In this document: in pieces, positions 1 through 6,325 of the stretch | Layout: every line of letters starts with the position of its first letter | Numbering within the stretch: the stretch's first letter is position 1 | Source of the DNA: an uncultured Bacilli bacterium | Lineage (GTDB): Bacteria; Bacillota_I; Bacilli_A; RF39; UBA660 | Assembly (NCBI GenBank): GCA_934090685.1 | Contig: CAKOJN010000012.1 | Location: 1 to 9,953 of the forward strand | DNA length: 9,953 nucleotides | Reading direction: 5' to 3' | Made by a program: the position numbers and the translations under genes | Notes under the pieces: model-generated | Database searches by the model: none | The model's input: the letters and a program-made list of their open reading frames with translations, nothing else | Told to the model about the DNA's origin: nothing

Positions 1-1700
1 GGTCTGTAATATCCATCTGTGTAACCATTAATAATACCATAAGAAGTAGCAGCTATAATTGCTTTTTGTGCTTCTAAATATGTTTGATCTAAGTCTGGAT
101 ATACACTTGTAACTTTTACGTTATCAATAGCACTTTGACCAAGAAGAATTCTTGTTAATACAAGTGCGCCTTCTGCTCTTGTTATTGTTGCATCTGGTCT
201 AAATGTTGTTGCATTAGCATCACCATACATGTAAGGCTCGTGTGTATCTGTAATAACTGTATCTTCATCTCTGTAGATATAGTTGATTACTGCTGATTCA
301 TCAGCTACTTTACCAGCTTTTGAAATTGTTGCAACTGGGTAAATCTTCATAGAATCTACACTCTTTTTGCTAAATGCTTTATATTTTACTTCAACTGTTT
401 TTGTACCTTCGTACTCTTCGTCCATACCATTTGGATATGTCCAAGTAATTAAACCTTTATTATAATCAACACTTCCACCGTCTGAAGAAATTACTTCGAA
501 ATCTAATGGTAATTCTAATGTGATTTTAACTTCATCTTTAATCTTTTTGCCACCATTTTTAAAATCTACGTAATATGTTACTTTTTCACCTAAAGCATAA
601 ACGTTTTTGTTTGCTTTACTTGATTCAGAATCATTTCTTAATGCAATTGCTAAAGACTCTAAGTCTTTATTTTCTTTCTCCCAAGGAAGAATATCTAAAT
701 CTGAATCTTCAATTTTAGCATATTCTAAAGTAACATCAAACCAACCTGTTTTATTGTTCTTTTTGTCAACTGCCTCTATACGCATCTTAACAGTAGAACC
801 TTCTTCATATGCAGGAATATCAAATGTTAATGTATCTGAATTAACATCAACAATCTCTGTTTTTCCAACAAAATAGTATCCAATGAAATCAATTCCATTA
901 ACACTAGAAGCATTTGCTACAACTTTTTCACCGCCATTTACACTATATGTTTTTCCAGCTTTTAATTCGATTCCATTCATTTTTACTGTCATTTTAACAT
1001 CTGCTACTGAAGATGTATCTTTTTTATAATTTAATGTGTAAGATAACCAGTCGCTTGCATTATTAGCCTTATCTGTTGCGGCAATATGCAATTTTGTTTT
1101 TGTTCCATCTGCATATTTTGGAATAGTAATCGTTGCTGTGTCAGAGAAAACATTAGTAATTTCTGTCTTTCCTTCAAAATAATATCCTATGCTTGCAACT
1201 CCATTACTACTTTTTGCTTTAACAGTAACTGTCTCTCCGCCTTTAACATCGTAAGATTTACCACTTACCAAGCTAACTCCATCCATTTTAGCAGATAATG
1301 ATAAATCATCTACTGCAGGATATTTTAAAATGAATTTATACCAACCTGTTTGATTGTTTTTAGAATCAACTGCTTCAATACGTAAATCAAGTTCTGTTCC
1401 TGCAGGATTTGTTGGAACAGTTATTGAAAGTTTGTTGCCATCAAAGTCTTTTATTTCTGTTACTCCATTATAGTAATATCCTATAAAATCAACTCCGTTA
1501 GGACTTTGAGCTATAGCTTCAATTTTCTCTCCGCCTTTAACCTCATAAGTTCCACCATTTTTTATAGTTTTGCCATCCATTGTAACGTCCATGCTTGTTA
1601 CTGTGTTTACAGTAGCTAAAGACATGCCTAATGGGAAAATAGACAAAGCTATTAAAATAACTGATAAAATTAAAGATACTTTTCTCTTTAAATTATTCAT
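1..1700 (-). CDS. SLH-domain surface protein with three internal repeats (C-terminus outside the window)
   Basis: Probable S-layer-associated cell-surface protein; 566 complete codons are visible. Residues 1-30 form a signal peptide (MNNLKRK, then a hydrophobic core). Three tandem modules of about 92 residues follow (roughly 36-127, 134-225, 235-327). Each reads: T/K-M-D/N-G, a Y-x-V-x-GGE strand, a (F)IGYY motif, T-E-I, a P...GT/GS turn, then an x-D-x-x-N-N...W ending. Residues about 365-475 resemble a DUF11-type beta domain (ALGEKVTYYVDF, ELPLDF, GLITWTYPNGM). From about 488 an SLH domain begins (YGDANATTFRPDATITRAE, then GYTDGYYRP at the edge). SLH domains normally come in threes and bind pyruvylated secondary cell-wall polymer, so more probably lies beyond base 1. 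The ATG is preceded by AGGAGG. A sigma-A-type promoter and an operator-like inverted repeat lie upstream. The role of the repeats is unknown; Ig-like adhesion or spacer modules are an inference. Confidence 0.92.
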   Translation of the reverse strand, partial: MNNLKRKVSLILSVILIALSIFPLGMSLATVNTVTSMDVTMDGKTIKNGGTYEVKGGEKIEAIAQSPNGVDFIGYYYNGVTEIKDFDGNKLSITVPTNPAGTELDLRIEAVDSKNNQTGWYKFILKYPAVDDLSLSAKMDGVSLVSGKSYDVKGGETVTVKAKSSNGVASIGYYFEGKTEITNVFSDTATITIPKYADGTKTKLHIAATDKANNASDWLSYTLNYKKDTSSVADVKMTVKMNGIELKAGKTYSVNGGEKVVANASSVNGIDFIGYYFVGKTEIVDVNSDTLTFDIPAYEEGSTVKMRIEAVDKKNNKTGWFDVTLEYAKIEDSDLDILPWEKENKDLESLAIALRNDSESSKANKNVYALGEKVTYYVDFKNGGKKIKDEVKITLELPLDFEVISSDGGSVDYNKGLITWTYPNGMDEEYEGTKTVEVKYKAFSKKSVDSMKIYPVATISKAGKVADESAVINYIYRDEDTVITDTHEPYMYGDANATTFRPDATITRAEGALVLTRILLGQSAIDNVKVTSVYPDLDQTYLEAQKAIIAATSYGIINGYTDGYYR

Positions 1701-1750
1701 AATATAAAACCTCCTAAATTTCTCGTTTGTGTTTTTACACCACTGATAAT

Positions 1751-1779
1751 ATATTACCATAACTGGTAAAGAAATGCAA
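1751..1779 (-). promoter_or_regulatory. Sigma-A-type promoter of the SLH protein gene
   Basis: On the minus strand, TTGCAT (1774-1779) and TAATAT (1751-1756) are separated by 17 bases, close to the TTGACA/TATAAT consensus. The start codon is about 50 bases downstream. Confidence 0.65.
1754..1769. promoter_or_regulatory. Operator-like inverted repeat in the SLH gene promoter
   Basis: TTACCA-TAAC-TGGTAA is a perfect 6-bp inverted repeat overlapping the -10 element and the spacer, a position where a bound protein would block RNA polymerase. It resembles the repeat at 3376-3393 upstream of the 484-aa gene (13 of 18 positions identical when aligned over 18 bases). The regulator is unknown. Confidence 0.5.
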
Positions 1780-1817
1780 TAGATATTATGTAAATTATTC
1801 ATTTTTTTACAATATTT

Positions 1818-1858
1818 TTTTATAAAAATTTATATCAATAATATAAATTTTTATAAAA
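1818..1858. repeat. Perfect A/T-only palindrome, 18-bp arms
   Basis: Bases 1818-1835 are the exact reverse complement of 1841-1858, with a 5-base centre (caata). Both arms contain only A and T. It lies between the terminator of the 484-aa gene and the promoter of the SLH gene. It could be an upstream promoter element, a cruciform-forming spacer or a protein site; nothing in the sequence decides. Confidence 0.6.
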
Positions 1859-1860
1859 CA

Positions 1861-1900
1861 AAAATGTGGCTAAGTTTTTTGTACTTAGCCACATTTTTTT
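1861..1900 (-). terminator. Rho-independent terminator after the 484-aa gene, possibly bidirectional
   Basis: AAAATGTGGCTAAG (1861-1874) pairs perfectly with 1884-1897 across a 9-base loop. The hairpin begins just past the stop codon of the 484-aa gene. Minus-strand transcripts then meet TTTT and T-rich sequence; on the plus strand it is also followed by T residues, so it may stop transcription in both directions. Confidence 0.9.
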
Positions 1901-1902
1901 AA

Positions 1903-3357
1903 TTAGTCAGAATTCTTTTCAAAACTCTGATTATCTTCAGAGTCATCACCCAAGACAGTTAAATAAAATGTCTTAATAGGAGATTCTTCTCCGTTGTTAT
2001 ACAGTACATTCACCTGAAGCTTATGTGTGGAACCAATGGCAAATTCAGGCGGGATTTTAAGATCATAATAATGTGATTGCCAGACCTGCATGTCAGGTCC
2101 ATCGTCCCAAGTGAAATATACCATTTCAATTCTTTCTGCAGAAGTTGCCGAAAGCCTCAAATAGTCACCAGAATTCACATCAATATTAGAGTCATCAACC
2201 AGACTATAATCCGAATAAGTAACAATAGTTTCCTTTTCCGGTATAGGAGTGTCATCGCACCACACCAACATATAAAGTTGCCAGCCAGTCTTAGTAACGT
2301 ATGACGTACGAGAGTTGTCCAACACATCAACTGGTTCAGCATACAAGTACATCAAACTACCTGGTTCTCTATCCGGAAGAATAATTTCAGCAGTAGCACC
2401 TTTCACACTAATAATACCCGTGTCACTCCACTTCGAAGTTTTCTCATCAAACTCAAGAAAATAATATCCAATAAAATCAATCTCCGAATCAACCATCGGT
2501 ATACCTGAAATAGTAATCTTATCTCCACTTCTGACAAGATGACTATAGTTGCTGTACAGCTTTTCACCATTCAGCCTAGTATCCACACTCACATTGTTAC
2601 CCAAATTAAGAAAGTAAATCATCCAGCCACTTCTGCGGGTCTGATCTTCTTCGCCCTCATTATTCTTAAGAACAGACTCGATCATCAATGCTTTACGCGT
2701 ACCATAATACTCCTCTGGAACTTCGATTGCAAAATGCTCTCCGTCTTCGCCATACACTCGTTTTTCTTCAGTCAAAGCTTGCCAAGTGTCAGCATCTGCC
2801 CAATAATATGCAGTAAAACTAACAGGCAAATCTTCGAAAAAAGTCTTCACATCAACCGAAATAACATCATCTTTTCTAAGAGCATAATAGTTTTCCTGAT
2901 ACATACATTCACCATTCAAAGAAACATTTACTCGTAGTTGATCATAATTTTTATGTCTAGCTATACTGTCAAAAGTATAAAGCTTCTCCAAACTAGTTCC
3001 ATCATTGTATTTTGCAGTGCATCTTACAGTATGTGTTTTTCCAATCACAAAATCACTCTTAAATTTTATTGATTCTGTGATATCGTCAGTTATAGTGGTG
3101 TTATATTCATTCTCTAAACCTTCATCAAATACGTAAGAAATCTCTTTAACCTCATCTACCGGTGCAATCTGAAGATAGATACTATACAATCCTTCTTCCA
3201 AAACATTTACCGTATCTTCTTCAAAAGTCCTTTCGCCGTCGGTAAGCAAAATCTCTTTTGCGTTACCAGTCGTGGTTTCAGCATGTGCTACGATGCCAAA
3301 ACTCATGAGCAGTACCATCGCAAGTACCAGTACCAGTGACAGACTCTTACGCTTCAT
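1903..3357 (-). CDS. Secreted multi-module beta-type repeat protein (484 aa, unknown function)
   Basis: Secreted protein of unknown function. Residues 1-26 are a clear signal peptide (MKRK, long hydrophobic core, AHA before ETT). Four modules follow. Modules 1 (about 33-130) and 4 (about 374-468) resemble each other: both have a (D/E)F(A/V)IG-x-TH strand followed by a YN(D/N)G turn. Modules 2 (about 142-250) and 3 (about 255-366) resemble the repeats of the neighbouring SLH protein: an LNGE strand, (F)xxYY, a P...G turn, and a (K/R)(T/S)GW strand near the end. No SLH domain, sortase signal or catalytic motif is visible, so it may be released or held by a partner. The C-terminal tail is acidic. 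The start has an AGGAGG site, a TTGACA-18-TATAAT promoter lies upstream and a strong terminator follows. The DNA is richer in G+C than most neighbours. An Ig-like binding or structural role is an inference. Confidence 0.87.
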   Translation of the reverse strand: MKRKSLSLVLVLAMVLLMSFGIVAHAETTTGNAKEILLTDGERTFEEDTVNVLEEGLYSIYLQIAPVDEVKEISYVFDEGLENEYNTTITDDITESIKFKSDFVIGKTHTVRCTAKYNDGTSLEKLYTFDSIARHKNYDQLRVNVSLNGECMYQENYYALRKDDVISVDVKTFFEDLPVSFTAYYWADADTWQALTEEKRVYGEDGEHFAIEVPEEYYGTRKALMIESVLKNNEGEEDQTRRSGWMIYFLNLGNNVSVDTRLNGEKLYSNYSHLVRSGDKITISGIPMVDSEIDFIGYYFLEFDEKTSKWSDTGIISVKGATAEIILPDREPGSLMYLYAEPVDVLDNSRTSYVTKTGWQLYMLVWCDDTPIPEKETIVTYSDYSLVDDSNIDVNSGDYLRLSATSAERIEMVYFTWDDGPDMQVWQSHYYDLKIPPEFAIGSTHKLQVNVLYNNGEESPIKTFYLTVLGDDSEDNQSFEKNSD

Positions 3358-3375
3358 ATAGAAGTCCTCCTTTTA

Positions 3376-3393
3376 TTTGCCATACATGGCAAA
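3376..3393. promoter_or_regulatory. Operator-like inverted repeat in the 484-aa gene 5' region
   Basis: TTTGCCAT-AC-ATGGCAAA is a perfect inverted repeat with 8-bp arms, about 20 bases downstream of the expected transcription start and 4 bases upstream of the AGGAGG site. As DNA it could be a repressor site; as RNA it could fold as a 7-bp hairpin next to the ribosome binding site. It resembles the repeat at 1754-1769. Confidence 0.55.
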
Positions 3394-3416
3394 ATATTTT
3401 TTGTGAAACCTCGTAC

Positions 3417-3446
3417 ATTATATATTGGACTTGATAATTTTGTCAA
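3417..3446 (-). promoter_or_regulatory. Sigma-A-type promoter of the 484-aa gene
   Basis: On the minus strand, a consensus TTGACA (3441-3446) and a consensus TATAAT (3417-3422) are separated by 18 bases. The inferred start is near 3410, giving a leader of about 50 nt. Confidence 0.8.
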
Positions 3447-3510
3447 TATGATTTACATAAATTAATTCTTACTGTTTATTTAATAACTTAATTTGATAAT
3501 ATTTTTGAAC

Positions 3511-3548
3511 ATAAAAAAGGGGGCCCATAGAAGATGGAGCCTCCCTTT
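3511..3548 (-). terminator. Rho-independent terminator after the 220-aa gene
   Basis: On the minus strand, AAAGGG-A-GGCTC pairs with GGGCC-CCCTTT around a short loop (3516-3548), with one bulged A and one G-U pair, and is followed by a run of six T. It lies about 10 bases after the stop codon. Confidence 0.88.
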
Positions 3549-3558
3549 GCGTAGGAAC

Positions 3559-4221
3559 TTAATCAGTCATCAGAGCGAAATCGCCCGCGTTTACCTGATA
3601 AACAACCGGCAACGATTCCGCACCTGCATTCTTTCCGGTGATGATGATAACATCGCCGATTTCAAGGTCACTGAGAAGAATGTTGCCGGCAGGCACATTT
3701 GCCATGGTAACGAGTGTCACATTGGCAATCTTTACTTCAATGTCATACTCATATGCCATCGAAATGCCAATCGTGCCGTCACCCCAGCTGACGACCATAC
3801 ACTCTTCCGAGTTCATGTAGAAGTCGCCAGTACCAGAAAACTTTACCGGGTATTTACCAACCGCATGGTAAATACCCTCAGCATCCATCACCTGGAGCTC
3901 GAGAACATCCCAGCCATACGAAGCGCGATAGCCGTCGATGTTGATAAAAGGGTCACCCTTTTCCAACTCGCACCAGCTATCCATGCCATGAATCCAGCGC
4001 CAGTGAATCCGCTGATTGGACTCAAGATTGACGACCATGAGTCGCCTCAGCTCCTTAGCTTCAATGACCTCACCAGGATTCAAAGGATGCCACTCGCCGA
4101 CAGCCTTTTCAGTATACAGCCCCCAAAGACCGTTCGTCGAGACTTCTTCTTCACCCTGAGCAACCATCATAACCATCATAACCGTCACGAGAACCATAAT
4201 CATGCAAGCAAATTTTCTCAT
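3559..4221 (-). CDS. Secreted hypothetical protein (220 aa)
   Basis: Unrecognised secreted protein. Residues 1-23 form a signal peptide (MRKFACM, a V/M-rich core, then AQG before EEE). The mature part is acidic and aromatic: WGLYTE at about 33, an IHWRWIHGMDSW segment at 72-83, a GWDVLELQV strand at about 103-111 and WGDG at 146-149. The alternating strands and the W...W...strand pattern suggest a beta-sandwich like the modules in the next gene, but this is only an inference. An AGGAGG site precedes the ATG, a TTGCAT-17-TATAAT promoter lies about 250 bases upstream behind a highly structured leader, and a strong terminator follows. G+C reaches 50% in places, well above most neighbours, which suggests transfer. 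A 243-codon plus-strand reading frame covers the same DNA, but it lacks these signals and is His/Arg-rich, so the minus strand is chosen. Confidence 0.82.
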   Translation of the reverse strand: MRKFACMIMVLVTVMMVMMVAQGEEEVSTNGLWGLYTEKAVGEWHPLNPGEVIEAKELRRLMVVNLESNQRIHWRWIHGMDSWCELEKGDPFINIDGYRASYGWDVLELQVMDAEGIYHAVGKYPVKFSGTGDFYMNSEECMVVSWGDGTIGISMAYEYDIEVKIANVTLVTMANVPAGNILLSDLEIGDVIIITGKNAGAESLPVVYQVNAGDFALMTD

Positions 4222-4473
4222 TGATACTCTTCCTCCTCAAGAATCTTCATAGTGTGTCATTAATCCTACATTTTTTTGACCTCAAACGCACTTTACCGTT
4301 CAAAATCATTAAATAAATATTTTGCTCTGTTGCCGTTATTTCGCACTTGATTATGAGAAAGTAGCCACATGGCTAAGCTCATAACATATAAGTGAAAAAC
4401 GTCAACAGGAAATTTAGCCATTTGGTACTCACATATTATAGTGCACACAGCAACCACTAAAAAATATGTGAAT
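4222..4473 (-). ncRNA. Structured 5' leader of the 220-aa gene (three hairpins)
   Basis: This 380-base gene-free stretch (4222-4602) holds a long leader. From the inferred start near 4473 the RNA would form three hairpins. HP1: 4463-4471 pairs with 4429-4437, then 4455-4459 with 4439-4443. HP2: an 82-nt rod, with 4403-4408/4327-4332, 4398-4401/4334-4337, 4390-4394/4344-4348, 4378-4384/4351-4357 and 4371-4375/4362-4366, all Watson-Crick and separated by small internal loops. HP3: 4300-4305/4274-4279 with 4297-4299/4286-4288. It matches no riboswitch class I can recognise. It could be a regulatory leader, or the end of an IS200/IS605-like or MITE element that brought a promoter. Confidence 0.55.
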
Positions 4474-4479
4474 ACATAC

Positions 4480-4508
4480 ATTATAGCACTTATCTTTTAA
4501 AAATGCAA
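4480..4508 (-). promoter_or_regulatory. Sigma-A-type promoter driving the structured leader and the 220-aa gene
   Basis: On the minus strand, TTGCAT (4503-4508) and a consensus TATAAT (4480-4485) are separated by exactly 17 bases. The inferred start near 4473 places HP1 at the very 5' end of the RNA. Confidence 0.75.
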
Positions 4509-4561
4509 ATTTATGTAATTTTTTTCTGTAAACTGTTAATTGAAAATAAATCATACACATG

Positions 4562-4593
4562 AAAAATCCCCATGAATTAAATCATGAGGATTT
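4562..4593 (-). terminator. Rho-independent terminator after the SASP gene
   Basis: On the minus strand, AAATCCTCATGA (4582-4593) pairs with TCATGGGGATTT (4564-4575): 12 bp with one G-U pair and a 6-base loop, followed by further T residues. It lies just after the SASP stop codon. Confidence 0.93.
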
Positions 4594-4602
4594 GTAATCA
4601 AG

Positions 4603-4803
4603 TTATTTATTACCCATTTGGCTTTCTGCTTGATGAATCATTTTCTTAACCATGTTACCACCGATTGTACCAGCTTGTCTTGAAGTTAAGTCACCATTGT
4701 AACCTTGCTTTAAGTTAACACCAACTTCACTTGCAACTTCCATTTTGAATTTGTTCATAGCCTCTTTAGCACCAGGAACTTCGATCTTGTTTGATCTTGC
4801 CAT
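4603..4803 (-). CDS. Alpha/beta-type small acid-soluble spore protein (SASP)
   Basis: A 66-aa SASP of the SspA/SspB type. These proteins coat DNA in the dormant spore, protecting it from UV and heat damage, and are degraded by the GPR protease at germination. The family signatures are present: AMNKFKMEVASEVGV (the EVASE segment is the GPR cleavage region), then GYNGDLTSRQAGTIGGNMVKKMI, which forms DNA-binding helices. The length matches the family. The frame is open 11 codons further upstream, but the MARSNKIEV start is chosen because GGAGGTG lies 8 bases before it and SASPs normally begin this way. The gene is monocistronic, with a strong terminator directly behind it. Sigma-G control is expected from the family; only a weak candidate promoter is visible. 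The specific ssp paralogue cannot be assigned. Confidence 0.97.
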   Translation of the reverse strand: MARSNKIEVPGAKEAMNKFKMEVASEVGVNLKQGYNGDLTSRQAGTIGGNMVKKMIHQAESQMGNK

Positions 4804-4811
4804 CTTATATT

Positions 4812-4818
4812 CACCTCC
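4812..4818 (-). promoter_or_regulatory. Ribosome binding site that fixes the SASP start
   Basis: GGAGGTG on the minus strand, 8 bases before the ATG at 4803. It lies inside the upstream open extension of the frame, which argues against the longer form. Confidence 0.9.
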
Positions 4819-4885
4819 GTGTAATTTGTAAAACACTTTTCAAAAAGACAATTCTCTATAAAAAGATAACTCTCTTTTCAATAAA

Positions 4886-4915
4886 TATGATGCACTTAAT
4901 TTTAATTTTTACACG
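4886..4915 (-). promoter_or_regulatory. Weak candidate sigma-G promoter for the SASP gene
   Basis: CATCATA (4886-4892, minus strand) fits the sigma-G -10 consensus CATNNTA. About 18 bases upstream, GTGTA is only a partial match to the GNATR -35 element. The call leans on the known sigma-G control of SASP genes. Confidence 0.3.
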
Positions 4916-4935
4916 TGGTATTTTGTGGTTATTTT

Positions 4936-5742
4936 TTAATTTTTTGTAATGCTAACAATCATGTTGCTCATATATATTCCTATGCCTTCAGCAGCTTCTA
5001 CAGGATAAGACAAATCTAACATCAATTTTAGATTTTCTAAGTTTATAAAATAATAATATTGTACTTTATGAATGTCGTTTTCTGTATATGTCTTAGAATA
5101 TGCTTTTTCAAAAATTGTACCTTCGCCAGAAAGCTCTTCTAAAGCTTTGTCTTTATTTATCTTTTTCATAGCTTCATCATATACTTTTTGGTCAGTTACG
5201 TCATAAATAGTCATAGTAGACTGCATATCACCAGACGTATATATCCATTTATATAAGTCGTGGTCTTCAAAACCAACATACTCAAATAAGTCATGATAAT
5301 AAGTCATAGAATAGCCAAGTTTACTATTTAATTTTTTCGCATATACTTTTTCTTCCATTCCTTCAAGCATAATAAAATCTTCATAGCTTTCACCAAAAGT
5401 TGTTTGTTTTGGCAATTCGTTTTCACCAGAAGAAACAATATCTCCACTAGTCAAAATGTTATCGCCACTTTCTATGATATTATTAGGCATTTCTTCCTTC
5501 ATGAAGATAGTTCCTACTTTTATTGTCTTTTGCTTATCTAATGTTTCAATTCGTATAATCTTATAGCCAAGTCCAGTGTCGACTTTGGCACTAAAATCGA
5601 TTCCATCTATAATCTTGTGTGCAAACGTAAAAATAGGTTCACACTCATTATGAACTCTTGTTGTATCTACCATGTAAAATATTGTTCCCAATATAACAAC
5701 AAGTATCACCAAACCTAAAAATATCTTTAAAAAATTTTTCAT
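4936..5742 (-). CDS. Single-pass membrane protein of unknown function (268 aa)
   Basis: Hypothetical membrane-anchored protein. Residues 5-24 form one hydrophobic helix after MKNF, with no lipobox cysteine, so the rest probably lies outside the membrane. Just after the helix comes a D-x-x-R-V...PIF segment, then GLGYKIIRIETL and VGTIFMK (about 26-81), a pattern I recall from many uncharacterised clostridial and bacillar membrane proteins. Residues 88-115 are a polar Ser/Gly/Asp linker containing two SGD-I-x-S repeats. The C-terminal domain (about 120-266) has YSMTYYHDLF and a mixed alpha/beta pattern; no catalytic motif is seen. A GTGAGGT site precedes the ATG. The gene lies 33 bases after hpf with no terminator between, so it is probably the last gene of the DUF1294-hpf operon. 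DNA here is very AT-rich (about 20% GC at 5041-5100). Confidence 0.87.
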   Translation of the reverse strand: MKNFLKIFLGLVILVVILGTIFYMVDTTRVHNECEPIFTFAHKIIDGIDFSAKVDTGLGYKIIRIETLDKQKTIKVGTIFMKEEMPNNIIESGDNILTSGDIVSSGENELPKQTTFGESYEDFIMLEGMEEKVYAKKLNSKLGYSMTYYHDLFEYVGFEDHDLYKWIYTSGDMQSTMTIYDVTDQKVYDEAMKKINKDKALEELSGEGTIFEKAYSKTYTENDIHKVQYYYFINLENLKLMLDLSYPVEAAEGIGIYMSNMIVSITKN

Positions 5743-5775
5743 GTTTAAAACCTCACTTAAATAGTAGATTAAGCA

Positions 5776-6306
5776 TTATTCTGGTATTACCATACCAAAT
5801 GTGCCATCTCCTCTTTTGTAGATTACATTAACTTCATTTGTTTTAGAATTAACAAAAGTTAAAAACATATCATCTGTGCTTTCTAATTTTAATTTAGCAT
5901 CTTCTGTAGACATTGGCTTGATTTCATATACTAATGTTTTTGTAATTTCACCTTTTGCAGCTTCTTTATTTTCTGCAGAAAAGATATCATTAATTCTAAC
6001 TTTTTCAGCTCCACCTTGGCTTTTTTCAATTCTTTTTTCTTTTTCTTTTCTTAGTTGTCTTTCAGCTCTATCTAAAGCTAAATCGATTGCAGCATAAAAA
6101 TCTGCATTTCTTTCTTCAACTCTTAAAAATTCTCCATCATGATTAATTTGAATTTCAGCAATTTGATCTTCTCTTTCAACACTACAAACAACGTTTACAT
6201 CAGTGTTTTTACCTTCAAATTTTTCTAACCTTTCTAATCTTTTCTCGATGTAATCTTTCATCGCATCTGTTACTTCAATACTTCTTCCAGTAATTTTGAT
6301 ATTCAT
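5776..6306 (-). CDS. hpf: Ribosome hibernation promoting factor, long form
   Basis: Long-form HPF (also called RaiA/YvyD type), 176 aa as expected. In stationary phase it binds the decoding region of the 30S subunit, and its C-terminal domain dimerises to join two 70S ribosomes into an inactive 100S particle. Residues 1-100 form the S30AE domain: MNIKITGRSIEVTDAMKDYI, then K-x-x-RLERL-x-KF, the D-x-x-AAID-A-D-RAERQLRK helix and a basic KEKEKR tail. After a linker, residues about 120-176 form the dimerisation domain (IKPMSTEDAKLKLE, then FLTFVNSKTNEVNVIYKR-x-DG-x-FG-x-I-P). An AGAGGAGG site precedes the ATG. It sits 19 bases after the DUF1294 gene and 33 bases before the membrane protein gene, so the three are probably co-transcribed. 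Confidence 0.97.
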   Translation of the reverse strand: MNIKITGRSIEVTDAMKDYIEKRLERLEKFEGKNTDVNVVCSVEREDQIAEIQINHDGEFLRVEERNADFYAAIDLALDRAERQLRKEKEKRIEKSQGGAEKVRINDIFSAENKEAAKGEITKTLVYEIKPMSTEDAKLKLESTDDMFLTFVNSKTNEVNVIYKRGDGTFGMVIPE

Positions 6307-6325
6307 AATAAAAATCCTCCTCTTT

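Noticed and set aside
607..1298. Plus-strand reading frames inside the SLH protein gene
   Set aside because: They lie entirely within the repeat-coding minus-strand gene, have no ribosome binding site and yield low-complexity Ser/Phe/Asn-rich products.
1..1700. The three SLH-protein repeats as a DNA-level tandem repeat
   Set aside because: The similarity is at protein level with considerable divergence, so it reflects old module duplication rather than a recent DNA repeat expansion.
3493..4224. 243-codon plus-strand reading frame opposite the 220-aa gene
   Set aside because: Its product is rich in His, Arg and Asn with no credible domain, and its start is upstream of the terminator of the minus-strand gene. 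The minus strand has a signal peptide, AGGAGG site, promoter and terminator.
4274..4305. Third leader hairpin as an intrinsic terminator or attenuator
   Set aside because: On the minus strand it is followed by A residues rather than a U-tract, so it is unlikely to terminate transcription toward the 220-aa gene.
4293..4481. 62-codon minus-strand reading frame upstream of the 220-aa gene
   Set aside because: Its ATG (4479-4481) overlaps the TATAAT element, so the transcript would begin after it, and it has no ribosome binding site. Its sequence is explained by the hairpins of the leader. An internal ATG (MAKFPVDVF) also lacks a ribosome binding site.
4603..4836. Longer SASP with 11 extra N-terminal residues
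   Set aside because: The extra codons cover the GGAGGTG ribosome binding site, and SASPs typically begin near MARSNK.
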